NCBI RefSeq assembly: GCF_008274805.1
Contig: NZ_CP022579.1
Span: 2,790,001-2,854,000 of the forward strand
From: Oryzomicrobium terrae
GTDB lineage: Bacteria > Pseudomonadota > Gammaproteobacteria > Burkholderiales > Rhodocyclaceae
DNA length: 64,000 nt
Reading direction: 5' to 3'
This document shows positions 33,864 through 43,087 of this stretch, in pieces; the stretch's first letter is position 1; the number at the start of each line of letters is the position of its first letter. The notes beneath the pieces are model-generated. The model was not told the DNA's origin. It saw nothing but the letters and a program-made list of their open reading frames with translations, and searched no databases. A program made the position numbers and the translations under genes.

Positions 33864-33988
33864 CCCGACGGGCGCCACCTGCTCTGGCGGGCCCGGGTCT
33901 GCTTCCCCGCTTTCTACGCCTCTCCCCCATGTCTGCTCTGCCTCGTTTCGCCCTCCCCCATGGCGCTTACCAAGCCCGAGACAGCCGC

Positions 33989-34858
33989 ATGGCCAACGGT
34001 AAGAAAAACCCAGCCAGGGTGTGGGACGGAGCGTGCAAGCTGTCCGGACACCATATCCCTGTCGCGCTACTGGCGGCGCTGGCGAGCATGCCCATCCACG
34101 CCGCTCCCCGAGATTTGCCGGTTCCCGGGGGCGTCGCCGTCGTCCCCCTGGAGGCACCGGCCCACCAGGCCATCGCGGCCCGGCTGGGGGACGCGCCCGT
34201 GGCGGTGGTCAAGGAGGGCGGACGCTGGCTGGCCCTGGTCGGCATCCCCCTGGAAACGCCGCCTGGCCCCCTGCCCCTCACCGTGGAGACAGGCGGTACG
34301 ACCCGCTTCACCACCATCGAGGTACGCGCCAAGGATTACCCGGTGCAACGCCTGACCGTGCGCAACCAGCGCCACGTCACGCCCCTGGAAGAGGATCTGC
34401 GCCGCATCGCGCAGGAAAAGCAGCTCACGGACCAATTCAAGCGCCAATTCTCCCCAGCCTGGCCCGAGACTACCTTCACCCTACCCGCAGAAGGCCACCT
34501 TTCCTCGCGCTTCGGCCTGCGCCGTATCTTCAACGGCGAGCCGCGCAACCCCCACGCCGGGCTGGACATCGCCGTCGGCACCGGCGCGCCGATCCGCGCC
34601 CCGGCGCCGGGCAAGGTGCTCGACACCGGCAACTATTTCTTCAACGGCAACACGGTTTTTCTCGATCACGGCCAAGGCCTGATCACCGCCTACATGCACC
34701 TGTCGCGCATCGATGTCAAAGCCGGCGACAGCGTGCCACGCGGCGCCCAGCTCGGCGCCGCCGGTGCCACCGGCCGAGTGACCGGACCGCACCTACACTG
34801 GGCGGTCTTTCTCAATGGCACTGCCGTCGAGCCGGAACTGTTCCTGAAAACTCCCTGA
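33989..34858 (+). CDS. M23-family peptidase with signal peptide
   Basis: About 289 residues; an earlier ATG at 33929 would add 20 residues, and neither start has a clear ribosome site. A hydrophobic stretch (IPVALLAALASMPIHAAP) suggests secretion. An N-terminal beta domain (about 40-130) precedes the LytM/M23 domain: SSRFGLRRIFNGEPRNPHAG, LDIAVGTGAPIRAPAPGKVL and PHLHWAVFLNG. The zinc-binding HxxxD (HAGLD) and HLH are intact, so it should be an active peptidoglycan endopeptidase. A hairpin at 34874-34894 follows the stop. Confidence 0.88.
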   Translation: MANGKKNPARVWDGACKLSGHHIPVALLAALASMPIHAAPRDLPVPGGVAVVPLEAPAHQAIAARLGDAPVAVVKEGGRWLALVGIPLETPPGPLPLTVETGGTTRFTTIEVRAKDYPVQRLTVRNQRHVTPLEEDLRRIAQEKQLTDQFKRQFSPAWPETTFTLPAEGHLSSRFGLRRIFNGEPRNPHAGLDIAVGTGAPIRAPAPGKVLDTGNYFFNGNTVFLDHGQGLITAYMHLSRIDVKAGDSVPRGAQLGAAGATGRVTGPHLHWAVFLNGTAVEPELFLKTP

Positions 34859-34873
34859 GGAATAAGACCGAAA

Positions 34874-34894
34874 AGGGAAGGCAAGGCCTTCCCT
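34874..34894 (+). terminator. Hairpin after the M23 peptidase gene
   Basis: AGGGAAGGC/GCCTTCCCT, a 9-bp stem with a 3-nt loop, followed by ATTACA rather than a T-run. A weak terminator or mRNA-stability element. Confidence 0.45.
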
Positions 34895-35251
34895 ATTACA
34901 CATCCCCTGCACGGGCAAATCGTAACGGCCATTAGCACTAATGGCACCGCCGGCTTGCCATGGGCTCGACACTGCCTCCCCCCAGCTACCATTACCATGT
35001 GTCACTACCACCAATTGCGCGCACCCGCCCACGACCTGAGAGCGCTTGCCATCGACTCGCCCTCGCTAGTTACGGCAGCCTCCCCGGCCAGCTCTCAGCC
35101 AATCACTTAATCCTGACTCTGCACCGTAGTCTTTAGGTTGAAAATACATCGATCAATATTGTTGACCACAACACGAATTGATCACCAATGTAACTTCCTG
35201 GATCATGAGGGCAGCTGCGGCCACTACAGAAATATCACGTTGCCAAACACC
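34895..35251. other. Gap between the M23 peptidase and porin genes
   Basis: About 360 bp between convergent genes. It is more AT-rich from 35100 to 35260. I see no gene with plausible codon use and no RNA gene. Confidence 0.5.
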
Positions 35252-35283
35252 AAAGAAAAACGGGCACCCGAAGGTGCCCGTTT
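35252..35283 (-). terminator. Terminator of the porin gene
   Basis: On the minus strand CGGGCACC-TTCG-GGTGCCCG (8-bp stem, TTCG loop) followed by TTTTTCTTTG. Confidence 0.92.
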
Positions 35284-35307
35284 CAACTTCAGATCGTCGT
35301 AAGACGA

Positions 35308-36489
35308 TTAGAAGCGATGTTGCACGCCGACCATCAGGGACTGGGCGTTCTTACCGGCAACGCCGGTCAGACCTTGAGCCACAGCACCGTCGATACGGAC
35401 TTGGCCATTAGCATTCCAAGTACCGCTGTTGTCATCCTTGATCAGACGAGCGTAGGAGGTGTACAGATTGGTACGCTTGGACAGATCGTAGGTGTAACCC
35501 AGGCCCCACAGCTTGGCGCCGTCATTGGAGGGGGAGCCAGCGGTGTTGTTGTAGGCTTGGGTGTAAGCAGCGATAACCTTGTGCTTGCCGAGGAACGGCA
35601 CGGTCACGCCCACGTTCCACAGGCGGCCCTTCAGATCGTTGTCGGAACCGACAGTGTTCTTAGCGGCAGAGCCTTGGCTGTAGTTGGCGAAGAGCTTCAC
35701 GACTTGGAAGTCGTAGGAAGCGCCCAGGTACCAAGCATCAGCACGGGGCACGGAGCCGGCAACGGCAGTCGGAACGGTGCGGGCGTTGTGGTAAGCCAGG
35801 CCAACGTACACGGGGCCATTGGCGTACTGAGCCAGAGCACCGAAGGTGCGGCCAGCTTCGTAGGAGTTGCCGCCCAGGTTGTTGGCGTTGCTATTGTTTT
35901 CCTGACCGGTGGAGTAACCAGCACCGAAGGTGAAGCCGGCGAAGGAGGGGGACACGTACAGAGCAAAGTTGTTCAGACGGTCGGCGTTACCCGGAACGTA
36001 GCCCATCAGGTTGTTCAGGGTGCCACCCAGGCCCAGAGCGAACGGGTCGGTGGAAGCCTTGACAGCGTAGAACGGGGTGTACTGGCGACCGAAGGTCAGC
36101 TGACCCAGGGTGTTGCTCTTCAGGCCGGCAAAAGCCTGACGCTGGAAGATGGCGGAGCCGTTGGTCACGTTCTGCACGTTGGTAGCACCGGTGTCACCAC
36201 CGTTGGTGCCGTGCAGGGTGGACTGGCCGTTATCCAGGGACAGGCCCATTTCCAGGGTCCAGATGGCGGACAGGCCGTTGCCCAGGTCTTCCTGACCCTT
36301 GAAGCCCAGACGGGAGCCAGCTTGCTGGCCGGACTGGATACGGAAGTCGGAGCCGCGGTTGCCACCGGCGCCAGAGGAGGCCCATTCGGCACCGACGTCA
36401 ACCAGACCGTAGATGGTGACGTTGGACTGAGCGAAAGCCGGAGCGGCGGCGAGGCCGGCGACGGCGAGGGCGATCAGCTTCTTCTGCAT
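35308..36489 (-). CDS. Gram-negative porin (Omp32-like, betaproteobacterial)
   Basis: A 393-residue outer-membrane porin with a signal peptide (MQKKLIALAVAGLAAAPAFA), mature start QSNVTIYGLVDVGAEWASSG, and a C-terminus SLMVGVQHRF with terminal Phe for BAM recognition. Alternating beta segments and DLGNGLSAIWTLEMGLSL match trimeric 16-strand porins. AGGAG precedes the ATG. Codon use is strongly biased (mainly GTC/CTG/AAC-type preferred codons), as expected for an abundant protein. Substrate preference cannot be read from the sequence. Confidence 0.93.
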   Translation of the reverse strand: MQKKLIALAVAGLAAAPAFAQSNVTIYGLVDVGAEWASSGAGGNRGSDFRIQSGQQAGSRLGFKGQEDLGNGLSAIWTLEMGLSLDNGQSTLHGTNGGDTGATNVQNVTNGSAIFQRQAFAGLKSNTLGQLTFGRQYTPFYAVKASTDPFALGLGGTLNNLMGYVPGNADRLNNFALYVSPSFAGFTFGAGYSTGQENNSNANNLGGNSYEAGRTFGALAQYANGPVYVGLAYHNARTVPTAVAGSVPRADAWYLGASYDFQVVKLFANYSQGSAAKNTVGSDNDLKGRLWNVGVTVPFLGKHKVIAAYTQAYNNTAGSPSNDGAKLWGLGYTYDLSKRTNLYTSYARLIKDDNSGTWNANGQVRIDGAVAQGLTGVAGKNAQSLMVGVQHRF

Positions 36490-36608
36490 ATCGATCTCCT
36501 AATAATTAGCGGGTGAGGTACCCAAAAGCTCTCATCCGAGAGTTGAGTGGATTTTGGCAAGGGGGGAAGGGAGGGGCAACCTGCTTTCGCCTCTACCCTC
36601 TTATCAAT

Positions 36609-36645
36609 GTGCCATGCGTTGCAAAAAAACAACAACGCATGGCAC
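36609..36645. promoter_or_regulatory. Perfect 13-bp inverted repeat upstream of the porin gene
   Basis: GTGCCATGCGTTG at 36609-36621 and its exact complement at 36633-36645, with an 11-nt A-rich spacer, about 120 bp before the porin start. It may be an operator, a structured 5' leader, or a trpC-side terminator; with only internal T's on the minus strand it does not fit a standard terminator. Confidence 0.6.
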
Positions 36646-36725
36646 TTACATTCAGAGAACTTCAACAACGACGTCCAACCTCATGAATTAAGAGAGGTTC
36701 GGCGCAGCGCAAATGGTTTCTGGCA

Positions 36726-37529
36726 TTAGCGGGAATGAAACAGGCCAGCCAAGGCCACCCCAGGATCGTCGGCACGCATGAAGGCCTCACCCACTAGGAA
36801 AGCATCCACATGATGCTGACGCATCAACGCCACATCGCTGCGTGCCAGGATGCCGGACTCCGTCACCACACGACGACCGGTCGGGATGCGCGGCAGCAGG
36901 TCCAGGGTGTTCTGCAGACTGACCTCGAAAGTGCGCAGATTGCGATTGTTGATGCCGAGCAAGGGCGTCTTGAGCTGCAGCGCCAGATCAAGTTCGTCAG
37001 CATCGTGCACTTCCACAAGCACGGCCAGCCCCAGGGAATCGGCCACTGCTTCCAGCGCTTTGAGGCGTGCCAACTCCAGGGCCGCGACAATCAGCAGGAT
37101 GGCGTCTGCCCCCATGGCGCGGGCTTCCACAACCTGGTACTCGTCCACCAGGAAGTCCTTGCGGATCACCGGCAGGTTACAGGCCGCACGGGCCTGTTGC
37201 AGGTAGTCGGGCGCCCCCTGAAAGAATTGCCGGTCCGTCAGTACCGACAGGCAGGCCGCACCGTGGGCGGCGTAACTGGCGGCAATGGCCGCCGGATCGA
37301 AATTGGCGCGCAGCACGCCCTTCGACGGGCTGGCCTTTTTCACCTCGGCGATCACCCCGGCCTGGCCGGCGGCGATCTTGGCCTCGATGGCGCCGACGAA
37401 GTCGCGCACCGGGTTGTCCCGGTTGGCAGCCTCGGCCTCTGCGCGCAACGCCGCCAGGGGCTTGGCGGCCTGGGCGGCGGCCACTTCCTCGGCTTTTACT
37501 GCAAGGATTTTCTTCAGGATGTCGCTCAT
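36726..37529 (-). CDS. trpC: Indole-3-glycerol-phosphate synthase
   Basis: A 267-residue single-function TrpC barrel, ring closure of CdRP in tryptophan synthesis. [53 protein letters not shown] and VVTESGIL cover the catalytic Lys, Glu and Asn residues. It overlaps trpD by four bases and ends the cluster. Confidence 0.97.
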   Translation of the reverse strand: MSDILKKILAVKAEEVAAAQAAKPLAALRAEAEAANRDNPVRDFVGAIEAKIAAGQAGVIAEVKKASPSKGVLRANFDPAAIAASYAAHGAACLSVLTDRQFFQGAPDYLQQARAACNLPVIRKDFLVDEYQVVEARAMGADAILLIVAALELARLKALEAVADSLGLAVLVEVHDADELDLALQLKTPLLGINNRNLRTFEVSLQNTLDLLPRIPTGRRVVTESGILARSDVALMRQHHVDAFLVGEAFMRADDPGVALAGLFHSR

Positions 37530-38557
37530 GCCGACTCCTTGAACTGCCGGGTAAAGGCGATGAACTGGTCGAGCTTGGCCCGGGCCGCGCCGCTGGCGAT
37601 GGTCTCCAGGGCCAGGTCCACGCCCTCGGCCAGGCTCGGTACGTGGTCGGCCACGTAGAGGGCCGCCCCGGCGTTCATGGCGACGATGTCGCGGCCGGCG
37701 GTGTGGCGGTTCTCCAGGGTGGCGATGACCATCTCCTGGGATTCCTGCACCGACCCCACCTGCAGGGCGCGGGGATCGTGCACCGGCAGGTTGAAGTCCT
37801 CCGGATGGATTTCGTACTCGCGGATCTTGCCGTCCTTGAGCTCGCCGATCAGGGTGCGGCCGGACACGGAAATCTCGTCGAGCCCTTCCAGGCCGAACAC
37901 AGTGAAGGCGCGCTTGGAGCCGAGCCGTTGCAGCACCCGGATCAGGATGCCCACCAGGTCGGCGTGGAACACGCCGAGCACCTGGCGCTCGGCCCGGGCC
38001 GGGTTGGTCAGGGGGCCGAGGATGTTGAAGATGGTGCGCACCCCCAACTCGCGCCGCACCGGGGCCGCGTGCTTCATCGCACCGTGGTGGTTGGGGGCGA
38101 ACATGAAGCCCATACCCACCTGGTCGATGCAGCGGGCGATGTGCTCCGGGGTCAGGTTGATATCGGCGCCCAGGGCCTCCAGGGCGTCGGCGCTGCCCGA
38201 CTTGCTCGATACCGAGCGGCCACCGTGCTTGGCCACCTTGGCCCCGGCCGCCGCCGCCACGAACATGGAGGTGGTGGAGATATTGAAGGAGTGGGCGCCG
38301 TCGCCGCCGGTGCCAACGATATCCACCACCGCATTGGGATCGGCCACCGGCACCGGAGTGGCGAACTCGCGCATCACCTGGGCAGCGGCGGCAATCTCGC
38401 CGATGGTTTCCTTCTTCACCCGCAGGGCGGTGGTGATGGCGGCGATCATCACCGGGCTCATTTCGCCGGACATGATCTGGCGCATCAGGCCGAGCATTTC
38501 GTCGTGGAAGATCTCCCGGTGCTCAATGCAGCGGGTCAGGGCATCCTGCGGGGTCAT
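37526..38557 (-). CDS. trpD: Anthranilate phosphoribosyltransferase
   Basis: A 343-residue enzyme joining anthranilate to PRPP. The glycine-rich [18 protein letters not shown] loop, [20 protein letters not shown] and the [20 protein letters not shown] segment are all diagnostic. It is a stand-alone TrpD, not fused to TrpG. Overlaps link it to trpC and trpG. Confidence 0.97.
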   Translation of the reverse strand: MTPQDALTRCIEHREIFHDEMLGLMRQIMSGEMSPVMIAAITTALRVKKETIGEIAAAAQVMREFATPVPVADPNAVVDIVGTGGDGAHSFNISTTSMFVAAAAGAKVAKHGGRSVSSKSGSADALEALGADINLTPEHIARCIDQVGMGFMFAPNHHGAMKHAAPVRRELGVRTIFNILGPLTNPARAERQVLGVFHADLVGILIRVLQRLGSKRAFTVFGLEGLDEISVSGRTLIGELKDGKIREYEIHPEDFNLPVHDPRALQVGSVQESQEMVIATLENRHTAGRDIVAMNAGAALYVADHVPSLAEGVDLALETIASGAARAKLDQFIAFTRQFKESA

Positions 38558-39126
38558 CGTGCGTGCTCCTTCAAAAAGTTGGCCAGCAGATCATGGCCGC
38601 GCTCGGTGAGGATGGATTCGGGGTGGAACTGGACGCCCTCGACCGCCAGGGTCTTGTGGCGCAGGCCCATGATCTCGCCATCGTCGGTCCAGGCAGTGAT
38701 CTCCAGGCACTCGGGCAGGGACTCGCGCTCCACCGCCAGAGAGTGGTAGCGGGTACAGGTGAGCGGATTGGGCAGGCCTTTGAACACGCCCACGTCCTTG
38801 TGGTGCACCGGCGAGGTCTTACCGTGCATCAGCTGCTTGGCGTGCACCACCTTGCCACCGAAGGCCTCACCGATGGACTGGTGGCCCAGGCACACGCCGA
38901 GGAGCGGGATCTTGCCGGCGAACTCGCGAATAGCCGCCAGGGATACCCCGGCCTGGGCCGGGGCGCAGGGCCCCGGGGAGATCACCAGGTATTCCGGATC
39001 GAGCCGGGCGATCTCGGCCAGGGTGATGGCGTCGTTGCGATACACCCGCACGTCCTGCCCCAGCTCGCCGAAGTACTGGACGATGTTGTAGGTAAAACTG
39101 TCGTAGTTGTCGATCATCAGCAACAT
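38554..39126 (-). CDS. trpG: Anthranilate synthase component II (glutamine amidotransferase)
   Basis: A 190-residue class I glutamine amidotransferase. The start is ATG 39126 ([20 protein letters not shown]). The catalytic triad is Cys in [17 protein letters not shown], plus His and Glu in [10 protein letters not shown]. It supplies ammonia to TrpE and could also serve PabB. It overlaps trpD by four bases and is 10 bp after trpE. Confidence 0.97.
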   Translation of the reverse strand: MLLMIDNYDSFTYNIVQYFGELGQDVRVYRNDAITLAEIARLDPEYLVISPGPCAPAQAGVSLAAIREFAGKIPLLGVCLGHQSIGEAFGGKVVHAKQLMHGKTSPVHHKDVGVFKGLPNPLTCTRYHSLAVERESLPECLEITAWTDDGEIMGLRHKTLAVEGVQFHPESILTERGHDLLANFLKEHAR

Positions 39127-39136
39127 GGCGTGTTCC

Positions 39137-40636
39137 TCACGGCAAGCGGGTATCGAGGCCGCCTTCGGCCATTTCCGCGGCACGCAGCACGGCGCGGGCC
39201 TTGTTCTGGGTTTCCTGCCATTCGGCGTCCGGGTTGGAATCGGCGACGATGCCGGCCCCGGCCTGGACGAGCAACTGGCCGTCCTTGAGCACCGCGGTGC
39301 GGATGGCGATGGCCAGGTCCATGTCGCCGTTGAAGCCCAGGTAGCCCACGGCCCCGGCGTAGATACCGCGCTTGACCGGTTCCAGCTCGTCGATGATCTC
39401 CATGGCCCGCACCTTGGGGGCGCCGGAGACGGTGCCCGCCGGGAAGGTGGCCTTGAGCACGTCCAGAGCGTCCAGGCCCGGCTTGAGGCGGCCTTCTACG
39501 TTGGAGACGATGTGCATCACGTGGGAATAACGCTCGATCACCATGGTGTCGGTGAGCTTCACCGACCCGGTGGTAGCCACCCGGCCCACGTCGTTGCGGC
39601 CCAGGTCGAGCAGTTGCACATGCTCGGCCCGTTCCTTCTCGTCGGCCAACAGCTCGGCGGCCAGGGCGGCGTCCTCCTCGGGACTGGCCCCGCGCTTGCG
39701 GGTGCCGGCGATCGGCCGCAGGGTGACGCGCTTGCCCTGCCCCTGCTCATCGCCCTGCCCTTCGACCCGGACCAGGATCTCCGGCGAGGCGCCGACGATG
39801 TGGAAGTCTTCCAGGTTGAAATAGAACATGTAGGGCGAGGGGTTCAAGCTGCGCAGCGCCCGGTACAGGGCCAGGGGCGTGGCGCCGAAAGGCTTGACCA
39901 TGCGCTGGGAGAGCACCACCTGCATGATGTCGCCCTCGGTGATGTAGCGCTTGGCCTTGACCACGGCCTCCTTGAAGCGGGCCTCGCCGAACACCGAGAC
40001 GGCGGGCTGGGAGGCGCAGGGCGTTTCCGTGGGCACGGCGGCGGGCTGGCGCAGCTTGGCGAGCAGTTCCTTGAGGCGCGCCTGGGCCTTCTGGTAGGCG
40101 CCGGGAAAGCCCGGCTCGGCATAGACCACCAGGGTCAGCTTGCCGGACAGGTTGTCCACCACCGCGATCTCTTCCGAGAGCAGCAGCAGGATGTCCGGGG
40201 TGCCCAGGTCGTCGGCCTTGGCGGTGCGGGTCAGGCGCGTTTCGATGTAGCGCACCGTGTCGTAGCCAAAAGCGCCCACCAGGCCGCCGCAGAAACGCGG
40301 CAGACCGGCCACCGGGGCGACGCGGAAGCGCTTCTGGAAGCGGGCGACGAAGTCGAGGGGATTGGTGTCGTCCTCCCGCTCGGCGATGCGGTTGTGGTTG
40401 AGCACCAGCACCTGGTGGCCGTGCACCGCGATGCGGGTCGGGCTTTGCAGGCCGATGATCGAGTAGCGGCCGAAGCGCTCGCCGCCCTGCACCGATTCAA
40501 GCAGGTAGGTATAGGGCGCGTCGGCCAGCTTCAGGTAGATGGAAAGGGGGGTGTCGAGATCGGCGAAGGTCTCGAGGGTCACCGGGATACGGTTGTACCC
40601 CTGCGCGGCAAGCGCGTTGAATTCGGTTTCGGTCAC
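39137..40636 (-). CDS. trpE: Anthranilate synthase component I
   Basis: A 499-residue chorismate-binding enzyme making anthranilate. The start is a GTG at 40636 with GAGG six bases before. The N-terminal regulatory part contains the [18 protein letters not shown] segment used in Trp feedback. The catalytic domain carries [22 protein letters not shown] and [19 protein letters not shown]. It is preceded by a probable Trp-rich leader peptide. Confidence 0.97.
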   Translation of the reverse strand: MTETEFNALAAQGYNRIPVTLETFADLDTPLSIYLKLADAPYTYLLESVQGGERFGRYSIIGLQSPTRIAVHGHQVLVLNHNRIAEREDDTNPLDFVARFQKRFRVAPVAGLPRFCGGLVGAFGYDTVRYIETRLTRTAKADDLGTPDILLLLSEEIAVVDNLSGKLTLVVYAEPGFPGAYQKAQARLKELLAKLRQPAAVPTETPCASQPAVSVFGEARFKEAVVKAKRYITEGDIMQVVLSQRMVKPFGATPLALYRALRSLNPSPYMFYFNLEDFHIVGASPEILVRVEGQGDEQGQGKRVTLRPIAGTRKRGASPEEDAALAAELLADEKERAEHVQLLDLGRNDVGRVATTGSVKLTDTMVIERYSHVMHIVSNVEGRLKPGLDALDVLKATFPAGTVSGAPKVRAMEIIDELEPVKRGIYAGAVGYLGFNGDMDLAIAIRTAVLKDGQLLVQAGAGIVADSNPDAEWQETQNKARAVLRAAEMAEGGLDTRLP

Positions 40637-40671
40637 AGCAACCTCGCAAGCAGGTTTTTACTTCTTTTGAA

Positions 40672-40731
40672 CGCCCCCGTGCGGGGAGGGGCGCGTCGTT
40701 GCCCGGGTGTCAGCCGTCCGGGCCCGGACGG
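40672..40731 (-). promoter_or_regulatory. Leader hairpins between the Trp leader peptide and trpE
   Basis: Just after the leader stop there is an 18-bp perfect palindrome (40714-40731, CCGTCCGGGCCCGGACGG). Its central GCCCGG can alternatively pair with CCGGGC at 40701-40706. A further CGCCCC/GGGGCG hairpin lies at 40672-40693. Mutually exclusive pairing is typical of an attenuator. No U-run follows, so whether it works by termination or by blocking trpE translation is unclear. Confidence 0.45.
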
Positions 40732-40735
40732 GGGA

Positions 40736-40834
40736 TTAATGTTGGCGCGGCGAGCGCCACCAACCCTGCCACGATTGCCAGCGCTGCTGGCCGATCAGGC
40801 ATTCCGTCCGGAGTACGACGTTCTTGCGGGTCAC
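40736..40834 (-). CDS. trpL: Trp-rich leader peptide of the trp cluster
   Basis: A 32-codon frame from GTG 40834 to TAA 40736, encoding MTRKNVVLRTECLIGQ, then QRWQSWQGWWRSPRQH. Four Trp codons fall within eight codons (positions 19-26). It lies in the 223-bp gap directly upstream of trpE, with hairpins after its stop. This is the expected form of a ribosome-mediated attenuator. The start is weak: no ribosome site precedes the GTG and no in-frame ATG exists. An overlapping frame with an ATG has no Trp codons. Confidence 0.6.
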   Translation of the reverse strand: MTRKNVVLRTECLIGQQRWQSWQGWWRSPRQH

Positions 40835-40859
40835 GATGGAGAAGAGTGCGGAGTTTGGT

Positions 40860-41591
40860 TCAGCTAGGTGATGACGCCAGAGACACAATCGAGGCCCCTG
40901 TGCGGATTTCGCCATTCCATGCGGCTACCACCCGGGCGGCCTCATGAAGGTCCGATACTAGCGCATGGCAGGAAGCGACGTCTACCGGCGACGCCGTCAC
41001 CGGCCGCCCCTCGTTGTAACCGTAGGGCACGCCGATGGTCAGGCAGCCGGCGCCCCGGGCGGCGATGAAGTCGTTGCTCGAATCGCCGACGTGGACGTTC
41101 TCTTCCGGCCGGCAGCCCAACAGCTCGCAGGCGTGGCGCACCGGCGCCGGGTCCGGCTTTTTCTGCGCCAGGGTGTCGCCGGACACCACCGCGGCGAAGT
41201 AGCCGGCCAACCCCTGGCGTTCGAGCAGCGGCAAGGTGAAGGCCTCGGGTTTGTTGGTCACCACCCCGAGCTTGAGGCCCTGGGCCGCCAAGGCGTCCAG
41301 TCCGGCGAACACGCCGGGATAGGGCTGCGCCGTCCGGCCGTTGGTCTCGGCATAGTGGCGGCGGAAGGCGGCAATGCCGGCCTGCACCAGCCCGGGCGCG
41401 GGCGGCGCCTCCCAGGTCAGGCAGCGCTCCACCAGCACCGCCATGCCCTTGCCGACGAAATTGCGCACCTCGTCGTCGCTGCGCGGTGGCTGGCCCAGTT
41501 CGGCCAGCATGGCATGGCAGGCGGCGGCCAGATCGGGCACCGTGTCGAGCAGGGTGCCATCGAGGTCGAGGGTAACCGAGAGAAGCGCCAT
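40860..41591 (-). CDS. gph: Phosphoglycolate phosphatase
   Basis: A 243-residue HAD phosphatase. Motif I is LDLDGTLLDTVPDLA; cap I includes FVGKGMAVLVERC; motif II is VVTNKP, and motifs III/IV are KKPDPAPVRHACE and HVGDSSNDFIAARGAG. The start is ATG 41591 with AGGA five bases before; a GTG three bases upstream is the alternative. The rpe-gph-trpE order is common in proteobacteria. Confidence 0.93.
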   Translation of the reverse strand: MALLSVTLDLDGTLLDTVPDLAAACHAMLAELGQPPRSDDEVRNFVGKGMAVLVERCLTWEAPPAPGLVQAGIAAFRRHYAETNGRTAQPYPGVFAGLDALAAQGLKLGVVTNKPEAFTLPLLERQGLAGYFAAVVSGDTLAQKKPDPAPVRHACELLGCRPEENVHVGDSSNDFIAARGAGCLTIGVPYGYNEGRPVTASPVDVASCHALVSDLHEAARVVAAWNGEIRTGASIVSLASSPS

Positions 41592-41659
41592 CACAATCCT
41601 TTACCGCCGAGGGCGGCGACGACGGATATCAGCCCGTCGCGCGCCCTCTGCATGTCACG

Positions 41660-42349
41660 TTAGACCCCGGCCAACTCGGCGCGCAGGGCGGCGATGACCG
41701 AGTCGTAGCGGTTGGGGTCGCTGTCCTTGCCGGCGCCATAGACCGCCGAACCGGCGACGAAGGCGTCGGCCCCGGCCCGGGCGATCTGGGCAATGTTGTC
41801 CACTTTCACTCCGCCGTCGATCTCCAGGCGGATGCTGCGGCCGGTGCGGGCGGTGTAGGCGTCGATCTTGGCCCGGGCCTCGCGCAGCTTGTCCAGGGTG
41901 CCGGGGATGAACTTCTGCCCGCCGAAGCCCGGGTTCACGCTCATCAGCAGCACCACGTCGAGCTTGTCCATGACGTAGTCCATGTAGTGCAGCGGCGTCG
42001 CCGGGTTGAACACCAGGCCGGCCTGGCAGCCGGAATCGCGGATCAGGCCCAGGGTGCGGTCCACGTGGTCGGAGGCTTCGGGATGGAAGGTGATGATGTT
42101 GGCGCCGGTCTTGGCGAAGTCCGGGACGATGCGGTCCACCGGCTTGACCATGAGATGCACGTCGATCGGCGCGGTGGTGCACGGGCGGATCGCCTCGCAC
42201 ACCAGGGGGCCGATGGTCAGGTTGGGGACGTAGTGGTTGTCCATCACGTCGAAGTGGATCCAGTCGGCGCCGGAGGCGATCACGGCGGAGACTTCTTCGC
42301 CCAGTTTGGCGAAGTTGGCGGAAAGGATGCTGGGGGCGATGACGTGCAT
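41660..42349 (-). CDS. rpe: Ribulose-phosphate 3-epimerase
   Basis: A 229-residue TIM barrel that interconverts ribulose and xylulose 5-phosphate. [57 protein letters not shown] and [12 protein letters not shown] carry the metal-binding His and Asp residues. It starts the rpe-gph-trp cluster and is divergent from apaG. Confidence 0.97.
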   Translation of the reverse strand: MHVIAPSILSANFAKLGEEVSAVIASGADWIHFDVMDNHYVPNLTIGPLVCEAIRPCTTAPIDVHLMVKPVDRIVPDFAKTGANIITFHPEASDHVDRTLGLIRDSGCQAGLVFNPATPLHYMDYVMDKLDVVLLMSVNPGFGGQKFIPGTLDKLREARAKIDAYTARTGRSIRLEIDGGVKVDNIAQIARAGADAFVAGSAVYGAGKDSDPNRYDSVIAALRAELAGV

Positions 42350-42513
42350 GGGGAGTCGGGCCAGTGGCGCTAAGTAGATTCAGGCACAATTTTAGCGCGA
42401 ACCCCGCCTCCCCTCCGTGGTCAGAGTGCAACCGCCCCGAGCGTCGCGGCGATTCCCTTGCCAGCAGCCGGAGCGGGACGACCTCTGCCCCCTTTCCCAC
42501 AACAAGAGCAGCC

Positions 42514-42921
42514 ATGGCCGATCACTCCTCCCCACCCCCTACCGACACCGGCACCTACAAAATCCGCGTCACCGCCACGCCCCAGTTCCTTCCCGAGCAG
42601 TCGGACAGCGAGGAAGGGCGCTACGTTTTTGCCTACACCATCATCATTGAAAACATCGGCACGGTCGCCGCCCGGCTGATTTCACGTCACTGGGTGATCA
42701 GCGATGCCCGTAACGACGAGCAGGAAGTGCGCGGCATCGGTGTGGTGGGTCACCAGCCCCTGCTCAAGCCGGGCGAACGCTTCGAATACACCAGCGGCTG
42801 CATCCTGCCGACGCCGGTAGGCACCATGCGCGGCAGCTACCAGATGGAAGCCGAAGACGGCACCACCTTCGACGCAACGATCCCGGAATTCACCCTCGCC
42901 GCCCCGCGGGTGCTGCACTAA
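42514..42921 (+). CDS. apaG: ApaG domain protein (Co2+/Mg2+ efflux-associated)
   Basis: A 135-residue ApaG protein with an immunoglobulin-like beta fold. The start is ATG 42514. YVFAYTIIIENIGTVAARLI, SRHWVISDA, VRGIGVVGHQPLLKPGERFE and YTSGCILPTPVGTMRGSYQM are family-specific. Length is close to the usual 125. It lies away from the rsmA-apaH context typical of E. coli; function is not firmly known. Confidence 0.95.
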   Translation: MADHSSPPPTDTGTYKIRVTATPQFLPEQSDSEEGRYVFAYTIIIENIGTVAARLISRHWVISDARNDEQEVRGIGVVGHQPLLKPGERFEYTSGCILPTPVGTMRGSYQMEAEDGTTFDATIPEFTLAAPRVLH

Positions 42922-43002
42922 GCCCCTGCCCAGCCCCACGGCTCTGGGCCCTCCACATAGCCAGCCCCTATCGCCAACATAGGGGTTAGCTATAGCAACC
43001 GA

Positions 43003-43043
43003 TTGATTTAAATCAACATTTACCAACCCACCCCACCGACAAT
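43003..43043 (+). promoter_or_regulatory. FNR-type activated promoter of the cytochrome c peroxidase gene
   Basis: TTGATTTAAATCAA (43003-43016) is a perfect FNR/Anr box (TTGAT-N4-ATCAA). A -10-like GACAAT sits at 43038-43043, implying a start near 43050 and placing the box at about -41.5, the classic class II position. No good -35 exists, as expected. Confidence 0.85.
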
Positions 43044-43087
43044 CCCCTGCTGATGAAAAGGTTTTTCACCAGCAAAAGGGAGATGTC

